Assembly (NCBI GenBank): GCA_017646665.1
Contig: JAGCMB010000030.1
Location: 1 to 64,000 of the forward strand
Source of the DNA: Bacteroidaceae bacterium
GTDB lineage: Bacteria; Bacteroidota; Bacteroidia; Bacteroidales; Bacteroidaceae
Direction: 5' to 3'
DNA length: 64,000 bases
A model generated the notes under the pieces. That model had not been told where the DNA came from, did no database searches, and saw nothing but the letters and a program-made list of their open reading frames with translations. Made by a program: the position numbers and the translations under genes. Shown piece after piece: positions 49,451 through 59,200 of the stretch; the first letter of the stretch is position 1; every line of letters starts with the position of its first letter.

Positions 49451-52353
49451 TATTTCGTAGCCGGTGTAAAACTCTTTGACGAGCCTCCCGACAGCGTGCC
49501 ACCAACGCTGTATACACCTCCAAAAAGTTCTTCGGATGCACCAGAGACTGCAGTCACTCCATACATAAGTGTATGCGAAGTCTTAGTAAATTCCGGTGAT
49601 GAAAACAACACCGTTGCGCTGTTTACCGTGTTCGGACACTTATAGGCAAACAACACCGAACCTTCACTGTTTTTCACGGCAATATATTTACCCGATGCGA
49701 CCGACACAGATGTTACCGTAGAATAGGGTTGGGTTGCCGAAGTCGGATTACTTGTCGCTCCACCAGTACCGACCATAACACCACCGTTAATTACAAACTT
49801 ATTCTGGTCACAATCAAATCCCTCCTCGGGCGATGATGTACCTGAGCTAAGCACAATACCACCATTGACTGATATTGTTCCGTTTGAATCTATTCCATCA
49901 TTATTTGTCGCGTGACAATAGATGCATCCACCGTTTATAACAAGTGCTGCTGAGGCATTTATACCATCATCGTAGGTACTACACTCAATTTTACCTCCGT
50001 TTATTGTAAGTATCGCTTTACTCTCAAGTCCTTCACCGCCATCATTTTTGGTTTCGGCATATATCGTACCGCTGTTCACAAACACATCGGCAGCACCTTT
50101 TATGGCTTTAGGAGCAGCATTGAAGCCGCTATTCATACCGCCCATACCACCTATGCCGCCACCGGATGTAGAGCCAAGCGATGAGCCTTGTGTTATTGCC
50201 TTGATATTAAGCAAATCATTGTTATCACCTTCAACACCAATTGTCAAAACCCCCGATGCAACAATAGCCTTACTACCATTTCCCTTTGCGATACAGTTAA
50301 GTGTGCCGCCCAAAATATTTACAGCGACATCACCCTTGATACACTTTGTCGAGTAATAATCCGTTCCGCTTGTTGCAGTGTATGACGCACCGGCACCCGA
50401 TAGTGTAATATCAACATTACCACCGTTCATTGTCAACACTCCATCGGCCGAAATACCCATACCGCCCTGTCCTGTTGCGGTAATCTCAATATCGCCACCA
50501 TTTATCGTCAACGCTCCATCACATTTTATCGCTGTACAATACGAAGGATTGTATGCCACGATTTTCGCAGTTCCCGAAGTATTAATTGTCAATTCGCCAC
50601 CATTTATGACAGCCTCCCCCTCAACCTTTACACCTTTTGACTCACTACCGCTCATTGTAATGGCGTGGTTGCCGCCAGAAAGTATAAAGTTCCTATCACA
50701 CTTTATACCTGCTGCCGCATATGAATCCTCGGTAGAAGAAAGCGAGGTGCCACCGGCATAACTACCGGTCACATCTGTGATGGAATAGGTACGCGTTGAA
50801 CCGGATGTCGAATAGTTTGATGCTATCTGGTAATAGGTGTCGGATGAAACTCCTGTAAACGAAGAACTCTGTATTGTATAGGTCGTTCTGCCACTTGTGT
50901 AGTTGTCGCTCTTGAAATAGTAGGTCCCTGTAACCTCGGCGCCAAAATCGTAACTGTAGAATGTTGTATTGTTTACCACCACCTTGTTGGTAAGGGTCGC
51001 GACAAGGGCATTGCTGCTATTGTAGAGATATACGTTTTTCCACACATTCGATGAGCCACCAGGGCGGTTGCTTGTTGTTGACGTGGGCACGCTCACATAT
51101 ACGACATAGCTCTTTGCTTCCTCCTCTTCCTCGCCGCCGAGTATCTCGTCATATGTGGGGTCGTATGTCTCACTGTTGCCGCTGCACACAATGGTTGTAG
51201 TTCCGTCAGTTATGTTCACATCACCATCGGCCGAGATGCCACGACCTGCAATACCGGTGGCTTTCAATGAGAGTGTTCCGCCCGAAATTGTCACAGTAGA
51301 GTCACACTTGATGCAGGTAGCATACGAGGGGTCGCCACCAAACACTACTGTATTGCCGGTAGTCTCCACATCTACAGTTCCGCTAAACAGGGCGAAATCG
51401 TGTCCGCTCTTTATGCCTTTTGAGGCATCGCCCGAGACAAGCACAGAGAGTTCTGCGCCGTCTACAATGACATCCTTTGCAGCCTTTACGCCCTTGACAT
51501 CCTCGCCTGCAGTAGAGACATTTACCTTTCCTCCGAGCAGTTTCACATAGCCGTCGCAATCAATGCCATCGCCCTGTGGATTGAGAACAAGATTGCCGCC
51601 TTTGACAATGACAGAGTCATTCACGTGCACGGCATCACTAGCCGCTCTTGCAACCTCAATAGTTGCGTCACGGAACTCGACATAGTCGTCGCTGCAGATG
51701 GCATGCTTGTAAAGAGCATTGACAACCAGTTTGCCAGTGCCCTCGAAAATCATCTGTCCTTCGCTGAAGATTGTTCCCTTCTCGTCCTCGCCGCTCACTG
51801 TCGTGTACTTGGCGGCATCGGTCAAGGTGTTGACTGTACCATCGTTTACAAAAATCCTTGCCCTTTTCTTGCACTGGCTATTGATAGCCGCTCCATTACT
51901 GTTTACGAGTGACACTCCGTTCAAATGAAGATTATACTTACGCGAACCGTAAATCTTAAAACAACCATCGTCAGTGGAACCCTGCAACGAATAATCCACC
52001 TCCATTGTAGTCTGGGAGGTGACTTGAACTTTTGCGCCATCAATTTCAACATTCACACTGTCAAAAGCAAAAGGGTTCATCACTGATGCCTTGTTTCCTG
52101 AATATGTCACCTGTACCATTTGTGGTAACAGGCCATATTTTACACTATCAACCTCAGCAATAGCAAGTTGCACCGTGCGATTTTCAAAGGCAATTACAAT
52201 AAACTCCTCGGCATCATCAAAAAAGATACTGTCGATACGCTCCTGAGCAATGCACTTCACCTCGCCACTTGTCATATGGAATCTTATATCCTTGTCGGCA
52301 AAAACAGACAGTGTCGACAAGGCAAGTATAATGGTTAAAAAGAACTTTTTCAT
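49450..52353 (-). CDS. Large secreted beta-helix carbohydrate-binding-type protein (Cthe_2159-like)
   Basis: A 967-residue secreted protein with signal peptide ending LSVFA. Residues 20-75 form a small beta domain. From about 150 to 910 there are at least 16 turns of the pattern GI-x-(C/S/A)-x-G followed by V-x-I-x-GG (for example GIDCDGYVKLLGG, GIKCDRNFILSGG, GISADGVLTMNGG), fitting a right-handed parallel beta-helix of the Cthe_2159 type, which binds pectin or cellulose. Residues about 404-544 interrupt the helix with a Ser/Thr/Tyr-rich module preceded by GGEEEEEAKSY. The last 70 residues look like a beta-sandwich. No catalytic motif was seen. It overlaps the upstream small gene by 4 bases. 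Confidence 0.75.
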   Translation of the reverse strand: MKKFFLTIILALSTLSVFADKDIRFHMTSGEVKCIAQERIDSIFFDDAEEFIVIAFENRTVQLAIAEVDSVKYGLLPQMVQVTYSGNKASVMNPFAFDSVNVEIDGAKVQVTSQTTMEVDYSLQGSTDDGCFKIYGSRKYNLHLNGVSLVNSNGAAINSQCKKRARIFVNDGTVNTLTDAAKYTTVSGEDEKGTIFSEGQMIFEGTGKLVVNALYKHAICSDDYVEFRDATIEVARAASDAVHVNDSVIVKGGNLVLNPQGDGIDCDGYVKLLGGKVNVSTAGEDVKGVKAAKDVIVDGAELSVLVSGDASKGIKSGHDFALFSGTVDVETTGNTVVFGGDPSYATCIKCDSTVTISGGTLSLKATGIAGRGISADGDVNITDGTTTIVCSGNSETYDPTYDEILGGEEEEEAKSYVVYVSVPTSTTSNRPGGSSNVWKNVYLYNSSNALVATLTNKVVVNNTTFYSYDFGAEVTGTYYFKSDNYTSGRTTYTIQSSSFTGVSSDTYYQIASNYSTSGSTRTYSITDVTGSYAGGTSLSSTEDSYAAAGIKCDRNFILSGGNHAITMSGSESKGVKVEGEAVINGGELTINTSGTAKIVAYNPSYCTAIKCDGALTINGGDIEITATGQGGMGISADGVLTMNGGNVDITLSGAGASYTATSGTDYYSTKCIKGDVAVNILGGTLNCIAKGNGSKAIVASGVLTIGVEGDNNDLLNIKAITQGSSLGSTSGGGIGGMGGMNSGFNAAPKAIKGAADVFVNSGTIYAETKNDGGEGLESKAILTINGGKIECSTYDDGINASAALVINGGCIYCHATNNDGIDSNGTISVNGGIVLSSGTSSPEEGFDCDQNKFVINGGVMVGTGGATSNPTSATQPYSTVTSVSVASGKYIAVKNSEGSVLFAYKCPNTVNSATVLFSSPEFTKTSHTLMYGVTAVSGASEELFGGVYSVGGTLSGGSSKSFTPATK

Positions 52354-52820
52354 CTGTTAAGAATTTTATAATTGCTACCGCCCAATTTAAGAAGATAGAT
52401 ACCTGTCGGCAACGTACTCAAATCAAAGGAGAATTCGCCTATACATAGACCATCATACACCACACACCCGTCACAGGTACATAGTTGCACCTTGGTCAAC
52501 GAACAACAGTCGACACGCAACATCTTACCGTCAAGCACAAAATTTGCCAACTGAACCACTCCTGCAATATCTGTTCCCTGCCCAGGTTCAAAATAGCCAA
52601 ACATAACACTAGCCAACAATTCCGTATCCCAACTCATCTGCGAACCATCCTTCATATCAACAAACATCACCCCGTTATCGAATGTAATTCGTCTTATCCC
52701 CTTGACTGCACAGGTTGAAGTACCGTCAGACGCATTCAACACAAGTTCTTTGTCTGGTAATGCCGCAACAACGGACTGCATAACATTTATAAAAACCAAT
52801 AACAATAAAAGCCGTTTCAT
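52350..52820 (-). CDS. Small secreted protein with T9SS sorting-domain-like C-terminus
   Basis: A 156-residue protein with signal peptide MKRLLLLLVFINVMQSVVAA. Residues 23-75 (KELVLNASDG, then IRRITFDNGVMFVDM) resemble residues 20-75 of the downstream beta-helix protein, a shared small domain. The C-terminal part, ending FDLSTLPTGIYLLKLGGSNYK, has the form of type A sorting domains of the type IX secretion system (LxxGIYxLxv...K). Whether this organism has that system cannot be seen here. The domain may be vestigial. Its stop overlaps the beta-helix start (ATGA), so both are made together. Confidence 0.65.
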   Translation of the reverse strand: MKRLLLLLVFINVMQSVVAALPDKELVLNASDGTSTCAVKGIRRITFDNGVMFVDMKDGSQMSWDTELLASVMFGYFEPGQGTDIAGVVQLANFVLDGKMLRVDCCSLTKVQLCTCDGCVVYDGLCIGEFSFDLSTLPTGIYLLKLGGSNYKILNR

Positions 52821-52949
52821 ATTTTATTGTAACATTTTGCGGACTAAAGTATCATTTAAACCGACACTTATATGTTAACAAGTATTAAATAAGAGTATAC
52901 ATTCAACGTATAGCCTTTTTTGTCGGACAAACAGCCACAGGTACAAAAA

Positions 52950-52976
52950 AGCTCCGAGGGCAAACCCCTCGGAGCT
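52950..52976 (-). terminator. Terminator of the efflux gene cluster
   Basis: AGCTCCGAGGG pairs with CCCTCGGAGCT around CAAAC. On the minus strand it is followed by a six-T run, and it lies 25 bases after the efflux pump stop. The 129 bases from here to the start of the small secreted gene hold no clear promoter pair. Confidence 0.88.
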
Positions 52977-53001
52977 AAAATATCTTACAATTCAAAAGTT
53001 C

Positions 53002-56000
53002 TTATACCCATCCTTTACGTACAACCCAGCGATACACAGCCGGAACAACAAATATATTCAATAGCGTCGACGACAATAGACCACCAAGAACCACCACTGC
53101 CATTGGACTCTGTATCTCGTTACCCGAAGCCGAGCCGTTTACAATCATCGGGACAAGTGCCAAGGCCGATGTAAAGGCTGTCATAAGAATTGGCGTCAAC
53201 CTGTCGGCAGAGCCCTTTATTATCACATCTTCAAGAGCAACGCCTTCGGCTCGCAAATGCTGATAGCGCGATACGAGCAGAATACCGTTACGTGTCGCTA
53301 TTCCAAAAAGTGTTATAAGACCTATTATAGCCGGAATACTCATCACTGCCGAAGTGAAATAGGTAGCCATAACACCACCAATCAATGCCAGAGGCAAGTT
53401 CAACAGCACAACGGTAGAGAGCAGCAAGCTCTTGAATTCGGTGTAAAGCAGTACAAAGACAACAAGTATTGCAACAAGTGTTGTGAGCCACAGAGTGCGT
53501 GACGCAGAATCGGCACTCTCGAACTGTCCGCCATATTCAAGACGATACCCTTCGGCAAGTTCAAGTTCATCCTCCAAATGCGCTGCAACACGCTCCACTG
53601 TTCCCGATACGTCGCCACTCGCGATGTTTGCCGACCCGACAACCTTGCGTTGCACATTCTCACGGCTGATACTTCCAGGGCCACCCACCGACACGACATC
53701 GGCAACAGACTCAAGAGGAACTTTGCCATCTGGGGTATCGATAAGAGCCTGTTTCACGCCGTCGATACTCTCTGTATAATCCTTGTTTAGTCTTAGAACG
53801 AGGTCGAAACTACGTTCCTCCTCATATATGCTGCCAACAACCTTGCCGGGGAAAGCTGCCTCAACAAAAGCGTTGAATTCACCCATTGTAATTCCAAAGT
53901 AGGCAAGTTTCTCACGGTTGGCACGCACCTGTATCTGAGGAATCTCAACCTGCTGCTCAACATTTACATCAACCACCTCCGAGAATTTGCCTAAAAGCTC
54001 CTTTATCTCAACACCCTTGCGGAAGAGCGTACTTAAATCGGGACCGAAAATCTTTATGGCCAAGTCGGCCTGTGTTCCCGATACCATATGGTCGATACGG
54101 TGTTCCAGAGGCTGTCCGACAGAGGTTACGACACCCGGAATTTTCGACAGGCGCTCACGCACTTCGGCTACAAAATCGGCCTTGCTACGGTCTGAAAGAG
54201 TGAAATTGACATCAATCTCGGCACCGTTTGAGGTTTGCGAGTGTTCATCAAGTTCACCACGACCGGTGCGACGCGCAGTACTTGTAACCTCGGGAATTTG
54301 AAGAAGCTCCCTTTCAATTGCCGCGCCAAGCCTGTTGCTCTCCTCGAGCGAAACACCAGGACGCGAAACGGCAGATATTGTCAACGCACTTTCATTGAAT
54401 TCGGGGAGAAAACTGCGTCCCATCTGCGTAAACAGCAGCATACAGCCAACAAAAACTACCAACACACTGCCAACCACCAAGCGCGAATGTTTGACAACCC
54501 AAGCAAGCGCACTGCTATATCCTGTAATGAGCCAACGGTCTACCCAATTCTTCTTCTCGTTACGTGCAAGATACTTGTCACTCGACAGCATAACCTTACA
54601 CAGCAAAGGAGTAACGGTCATCGCCACGATAAGCGACATCACAAGCGCAATCAGATAAGCAAGTCCCAATGGCTTGAGCATACGTCCTTCAAGACCGCTC
54701 AAAAAGAAAAGCGGAGTAAAGGTCACCATAATAATGAGCGTCGCGTGTATGATTGATGCACGTATCTCCGACGACGCTTCAAACACAATGTGCAGTGCAG
54801 AACTGCGCTTCTCAACAGGCAGACGATAATTCTCTTTCAGACGCTTGTACACATTCTCAACGTCAATGATAGCATCATCCACAAGCGAGCCTATGGCAAT
54901 ACACATACCACCAAGAGTCATTGTGTTTATATCCATACCAAGCAGATAGAGTACAATAACAGTACCCAAGAGCGACAGTGGAATAGCAAAGAGAGAGATA
55001 ACCGTTGTGCGGAAACTTGTGAGGAAAAGGAACAACACCAGAATCACACACACCGCACCCTCTATGAGTGAACGTCCTACGTTGTTGACCGACGACTGGA
55101 TATAATCGGCCTGACGGAAAATTTTTGTATCAATAGTAACATCGGCAGGAAGCGATTTCTGTATGCTCACAAGATTGCTCTCAATATTCTGCGTAACCGC
55201 AAGAGTATTGATTCCCGGTTGTTTGGAAATAGAGAGTATCACCGCTGGCGTTCCATTCTGGGACGCGTATCCTTGTTTAACAGCAGGAGCAATGACAACG
55301 TCGGCAACATCGGCAACACGCACCGCAGCATCACCATCCATCTTCACCAAACTGCTGCCAAGTTCATTGACATCGCTTGTACGCCCCATTCCGCGCAGAT
55401 TGTACTCATTGCCGTAATCACGGACCACGCCGGCGCCTATGTTCACACTCATTTGAGCGACAACGCCTTCAAGTTCCTCCATCGTAACACCGTACATATC
55501 CATTTTCACAGGGTCGGCAAGCACCTGATACTGTTTGTAGTCACCACCAATTATGGTCACATTGGAAACGCCGCCCGTTGCAAGGACAGCCGGTTTTACA
55601 ATCCATTCGGCAAGTGTTCTCAGCTCCATCATCGAGGTGCTGTCGGACTGCATTCCCACAAACATAATCTCGCCCATCACGCTCGATTGGGGAGCAAGCA
55701 TAGGTACAACGCCATCGGGCAACTGCCCGGTGAGCAATCCCATCTTCTCGCTAATAATCTGGCGGGCCTTATATATGTCCATGCCCCAATCAAATTCAAC
55801 CCACACGAACGAGAATCCTTGCGACGACGACGAACGCACACGACGCACATTTGTGGCACCATTCACAGCCGTTTCAATGGGGAATGTCACAAGACGTTCA
55901 ACCTCTTCGGGAGCCATATTGTGAGCGTCGGTAAGAATTACCACAGTGGGCATAGTAAGGTCGGGGAATACATCGACTTCAATATTCTTGGCAGAATATG

Positions 56001-56082
56001 TACCGCCAATCACCACCAATATAACCGCCAGCATCACCAGCAGTTTATTGTTCAATGAGAATTTTATTATTCTGTTCAGCAT
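53002..56082 (-). CDS. Heavy-metal efflux RND pump (CusA/CzcA family)
   Basis: A 1026-residue inner-membrane proton antiporter subunit. The start at 56082 (MLNRIIKFSLNNKLLVMLAVI) gives the usual first helix. The open frame to 56136 overlaps the adaptor gene and is rejected. Twelve membrane helices and two large periplasmic loops are laid out as in RND pumps. VDVFPDLTMPTVVI near residue 37 and, in TM4, IGSLVDDAIIDVENVYKRL near 395 mark the HME-RND subgroup. The TM4 form (VDDAIIDVEN) differs from both CusA (VDAAIVMIEN) and CzcA (VDGAVVIVEN) as I recall them, so the metal is not fixed by this motif. It begins 13 bases after the adaptor stop. Confidence 0.92.
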   Translation of the reverse strand: MLNRIIKFSLNNKLLVMLAVILVVIGGTYSAKNIEVDVFPDLTMPTVVILTDAHNMAPEEVERLVTFPIETAVNGATNVRRVRSSSSQGFSFVWVEFDWGMDIYKARQIISEKMGLLTGQLPDGVVPMLAPQSSVMGEIMFVGMQSDSTSMMELRTLAEWIVKPAVLATGGVSNVTIIGGDYKQYQVLADPVKMDMYGVTMEELEGVVAQMSVNIGAGVVRDYGNEYNLRGMGRTSDVNELGSSLVKMDGDAAVRVADVADVVIAPAVKQGYASQNGTPAVILSISKQPGINTLAVTQNIESNLVSIQKSLPADVTIDTKIFRQADYIQSSVNNVGRSLIEGAVCVILVLFLFLTSFRTTVISLFAIPLSLLGTVIVLYLLGMDINTMTLGGMCIAIGSLVDDAIIDVENVYKRLKENYRLPVEKRSSALHIVFEASSEIRASIIHATLIIMVTFTPLFFLSGLEGRMLKPLGLAYLIALVMSLIVAMTVTPLLCKVMLSSDKYLARNEKKNWVDRWLITGYSSALAWVVKHSRLVVGSVLVVFVGCMLLFTQMGRSFLPEFNESALTISAVSRPGVSLEESNRLGAAIERELLQIPEVTSTARRTGRGELDEHSQTSNGAEIDVNFTLSDRSKADFVAEVRERLSKIPGVVTSVGQPLEHRIDHMVSGTQADLAIKIFGPDLSTLFRKGVEIKELLGKFSEVVDVNVEQQVEIPQIQVRANREKLAYFGITMGEFNAFVEAAFPGKVVGSIYEEERSFDLVLRLNKDYTESIDGVKQALIDTPDGKVPLESVADVVSVGGPGSISRENVQRKVVGSANIASGDVSGTVERVAAHLEDELELAEGYRLEYGGQFESADSASRTLWLTTLVAILVVFVLLYTEFKSLLLSTVVLLNLPLALIGGVMATYFTSAVMSIPAIIGLITLFGIATRNGILLVSRYQHLRAEGVALEDVIIKGSADRLTPILMTAFTSALALVPMIVNGSASGNEIQSPMAVVVLGGLLSSTLLNIFVVPAVYRWVVRKGWV

Positions 56083-56095
56083 AGCAACATATCCT

Positions 56096-57685
56096 TTAAT
56101 GTACGTGACCGGCGTGAGGGTCGAGAGCAGCTGCACCCTGCGACAATTTCAACATCACACCACCCTTGCTGACAATGCGTTCGCCGGGAGCGACACCTTC
56201 GAGCAACTGCACATAACGGCCATCGGTAGCACCCACCTTCACGCTGCGTTTTTCAAAAGAGATTGGATTATTCTGCACAAAGACGAACATATTTCCCATC
56301 TCCTCAACAAGTGCAGTGCGCGGAACAGCCACACAATGCTCCGATTCGGAAACAGAGGATATATAAAGAGTTACAATGCTACCTGTAACAACACCAGGCA
56401 AAGCCGCACAAGAAACAGAAACAGGCAACATATTGCATTTATTTGCCACGTTGCCGACAACCGTTGTTCCACCAAGCTCCTTCACGCTATACACTGCACC
56501 CTGAGCCGTTTCTACATTCACAGCAGCGACATTCTGCAACAGTGGAGCATAGCGCACAGGCAGTTCTGCAACCAGATTGACTCCACCGTCACGTTGCACA
56601 ATGGCTAGTGGTGTTCCGGGCTCTACATAATCGCCATTAGCAACAAGCAACGACGCCACATTGCCATTCATTGAAGACTTCAATGTTACTCTTCCCGCGC
56701 CAAAATTACGTTTCATACTCGCAAAACGGGCCTCGGCCTGACGATATGCAGCCTCTGCGGTCTGATATTCACGTTCCGAAACAATCTTATCGATAAAAAG
56801 GCTCTTTTTACGCTCAAAATCGGCTTTAGCCAATTCATAATTACTCTCGGCCTCGGCAAATTTCACAGCGGCATCATTGTCGGTGACATCACTACCCTCA
56901 AGATAGAATAGAGGTTGTTCTGCCGATACCAGCATACCGGCAAGCACATTACCTGCAAACTGCACCTTGCCGCTTGTTGTTGCAACAATTGTAGTAAAAT
57001 CACTCGGATGTGCCTCGACCTTTGCAGCGACCTTCACAGTACCTGCAAAATTGCTTTCCGAAGCAACCTCGGTTGCAAAATCAATCTTCCAACTCTGTTC
57101 TTTGGTCAATGTCACATCGCCACTCTTTGCAGGCGTTTCTGCACCGTGTCCGGGATGAGGAGCGTGGCTATGGGCGTGAGAATGTCCCGAATGGGAGTGA
57201 CCGTCGTGATTATGTCCATCGCCCGAATGAGAGTGTGAATGTGCATCGTGGTCATGGTCATGTTCGTGGTCGTGAGTATCGCAATGCTCCGTTACAACAA
57301 CATCGAAATGTGCATTTTCCTCTGCAACGGTAACATAAAGCATTCCACTGCCGGCAGCCTCAGGCGTCAGTTCAAAATGAAACATTCCCTCGCCATGGGC
57401 AGCAGCCGTCGCCGTATAGCTCTTGCCACCGACTCTGAGCAACACTGTTGCCTCGGCAACCTGCAATGGCTTAAAATTTGACAAATCTGTGGCATAAAGT
57501 GTGATACAGGCCTTTTTACCAAGTTCAAGACCTTCGTGCTGCATAAAAAGTTCGGCCTTGTGGGTATAGGCTGTATAACAATGGATGTGAGCGTGTTCTT
57601 CGTGAGCATCGGCACTCTTGTGGCTGTGTCCGGAACAACCGCACAAAATACCGGCCGCAACCAGAATATAGAATATTTTTTTCAT
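56096..57685 (-). CDS. RND efflux adaptor (CusB type) lipoprotein with histidine-rich insert
   Basis: A 529-residue periplasmic adaptor. Lipobox LCGC places the lipid anchor on Cys17. Residues 20-130 form an extra N-terminal domain with more His (HSHKSADAHEEHAHIH). Residues 134-180 are extremely His-rich, with 19 histidines in 47 residues alternating with Asp, Ser and Gly (HDHEHDHDHDAHSHSHS), then the CusB core follows: helical hairpin (about 285-325), lipoyl and beta-barrel domains. The C-terminus DPHAGHVH adds three more His. This strongly suggests binding of Zn, Ni, Co or Cu. The family's usual length is near 400, so the extension is large. No outer-membrane partner gene is in the window. 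Confidence 0.9.
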   Translation of the reverse strand: MKKIFYILVAAGILCGCSGHSHKSADAHEEHAHIHCYTAYTHKAELFMQHEGLELGKKACITLYATDLSNFKPLQVAEATVLLRVGGKSYTATAAAHGEGMFHFELTPEAAGSGMLYVTVAEENAHFDVVVTEHCDTHDHEHDHDHDAHSHSHSGDGHNHDGHSHSGHSHAHSHAPHPGHGAETPAKSGDVTLTKEQSWKIDFATEVASESNFAGTVKVAAKVEAHPSDFTTIVATTSGKVQFAGNVLAGMLVSAEQPLFYLEGSDVTDNDAAVKFAEAESNYELAKADFERKKSLFIDKIVSEREYQTAEAAYRQAEARFASMKRNFGAGRVTLKSSMNGNVASLLVANGDYVEPGTPLAIVQRDGGVNLVAELPVRYAPLLQNVAAVNVETAQGAVYSVKELGGTTVVGNVANKCNMLPVSVSCAALPGVVTGSIVTLYISSVSESEHCVAVPRTALVEEMGNMFVFVQNNPISFEKRSVKVGATDGRYVQLLEGVAPGERIVSKGGVMLKLSQGAAALDPHAGHVH

Positions 57686-57726
57686 AGCAATTTGTTTTAA
57701 GGTTCAATTGGGATTTATAATGCAAA

Positions 57727-58653
57727 TCATCCCTTTATATATCTCTTTGCCCACTCCTTGTCTACATAGTTCTCTATGAGCGTACAGGCGTGTGCACTAA
57801 ACTCCAATCCATTGGAAATTATGGCATCCCACTCGTTTTTTGTCAATTGTGAAAGTTTTTCACGTGTCACGTTTCCTTTCACAAGACCATAGAGGACACC
57901 AGCATTGAAATTATCGCCGGCACCGACAGTGCTTACAACATTGACCGCCTTTACCGGATAGGTTACATCTACATTGCGTGTAAAAAACCTTACATCACTG
58001 CCGCCATTGGTACATATAAAGTTGGGGCAGTAGAATTTTATCTTCTCATTGTATATTTTTGCCGCATCGGTCATCTCGTACAAATATTTGAAATCGTCGG
58101 CCGAGCCACGCACAATGTCGGCAAGTTCAAGATTTTCAATGAGGGCCTCGGCAAGCTTAATACGTTCCGAGATATGATTTTTCCTGAAATTTATATCATA
58201 GTAAAGTAGAGCACCACGTTCGTGGGCATATTCCAAAAAAGCCTTTGTCTTGCTTCGCAGAACCGGATTGAGCACAAAATATGAGCCATAGACCACAATG
58301 TCACCCTCATTTATGGTAGGGAATTCAACCTCGAGTCGGTTATTGGGATAATCCTTATAAAAAAGGTACTCGGCATCATTGTTCTCATTCAAGAAGGCAA
58401 GAGCAAGCGGCGACTTTCCACCCGAAAAACAGCAGACAGCTGAAGAGCCGACATTATTGTCACGGAGGTGGTCAAGAATTATATTGCCGATGCGGTCATC
58501 ACCCACCTCACTGATAAATTCAGCAGGGACACCACATCGTCCCAAAGATATTATACAATTATACACAGACCCTCCCGGCACAGCCTTCACGGGTGCATTA
58601 TTCTTGAACAATATATCAAAAACCGTTTCTCCTATACCTATTACTTTTGCCAT
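57727..58653 (-). CDS. PfkB family carbohydrate kinase
   Basis: A 308-residue ribokinase-fold enzyme. The substrate-side motif is VPGGSVYNCIISLGRCG near residue 25, and the ATP and catalytic-base motif is STVGAGDNFNAGVLYG near 240 with the base Asp in GAGDNF. Substrate could be fructose, ribose, adenosine or another sugar, since nothing in the motifs decides. It starts 10 bases after the LOG gene stop and ends 41 bases before the adaptor gene, so it probably shares their transcript. Confidence 0.9.
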   Translation of the reverse strand: MAKVIGIGETVFDILFKNNAPVKAVPGGSVYNCIISLGRCGVPAEFISEVGDDRIGNIILDHLRDNNVGSSAVCCFSGGKSPLALAFLNENNDAEYLFYKDYPNNRLEVEFPTINEGDIVVYGSYFVLNPVLRSKTKAFLEYAHERGALLYYDINFRKNHISERIKLAEALIENLELADIVRGSADDFKYLYEMTDAAKIYNEKIKFYCPNFICTNGGSDVRFFTRNVDVTYPVKAVNVVSTVGAGDNFNAGVLYGLVKGNVTREKLSQLTKNEWDAIISNGLEFSAHACTLIENYVDKEWAKRYIKG

Positions 58654-58663
58654 CTTCTTTTTC

Positions 58664-59197
58664 CTACTTTAACAAACCCTCAAGTTCCGCAACACCATTT
58701 GCCACCGAAAAATATCTTTCAAACTCGCCACGTATAAAACCAGCCTGCAGCATCTCATCCAATGTAGCGACAAGAGAGTCCCAAAAACCATTCACATTAT
58801 ACAGCACCACACGTTTTGTATGATAACCGATTGTTGCTGCCGCCATAACGTGAAATATCTCATCGAGCGTACCAACTCCACCCGGCAACGCAACAAGAAT
58901 ATCGCTACGCTCAAGCATAATATCCTTGCGTTCACTCAAATTACGGCAATTCACCTGTTCGTCGAGCAACATACTCACACGGCCACGCTCAACCAAGATG
59001 TCGGGAACAACACCAACAATGCGCGCGCCAGCCTGTTTTGCAGCCCTTGCAGTAGCCTCCATCAATCCAAAGCGTGCACCGCCATAAACTAACGTCGCTC
59101 CCAGACGGCCAAGCATAGCACCCACCTCGGCAGCAGCCTCAAAATAGCCTGGAGCGATATTTTCCGACGCAGCACAGAATACAGCAATACTCTTCAT
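58664..59197 (-). CDS. LOG family protein (nucleoside 5'-monophosphate phosphoribohydrolase-like)
   Basis: A 177-residue protein of the TIGR00730/LOG family, which cleaves the N-glycosidic bond of nucleotide monophosphates and makes free cytokinin bases in plants. In bacteria the physiological role is often unknown. LVYGGARFGLMEATARAA near residue 37 and the signature LPGGVGTLDEIF near 103 (PGGxGTxxE) are both intact, as is the Arg of SERKDIML. It lies 3 bases after the ABC exporter stop. Confidence 0.92.
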   Translation of the reverse strand: MKSIAVFCAASENIAPGYFEAAAEVGAMLGRLGATLVYGGARFGLMEATARAAKQAGARIVGVVPDILVERGRVSMLLDEQVNCRNLSERKDIMLERSDILVALPGGVGTLDEIFHVMAAATIGYHTKRVVLYNVNGFWDSLVATLDEMLQAGFIRGEFERYFSVANGVAELEGLLK

Positions 59198-59200
59198 ATA

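Noticed and set aside
50150..52000. Periodic sequence considered as satellite repeats
   Set aside because: The periodicity is at protein level, from beta-helix turns with varied codons, not DNA repeats.
55219..56058. A 279-codon plus-strand frame rich in His and Asn
   Set aside because: It lies wholly opposite the RND pump gene. The His-rich look is a by-product of the antisense codons, unlike the in-frame histidines of the adaptor.
57120..57300. Repetitive GTG/ATG-rich DNA considered as a tandem repeat or CRISPR-like array
   Set aside because: The repetition follows from His, Asp and Ser codons of the adaptor's histidine-rich segment, with no regular spacer structure.
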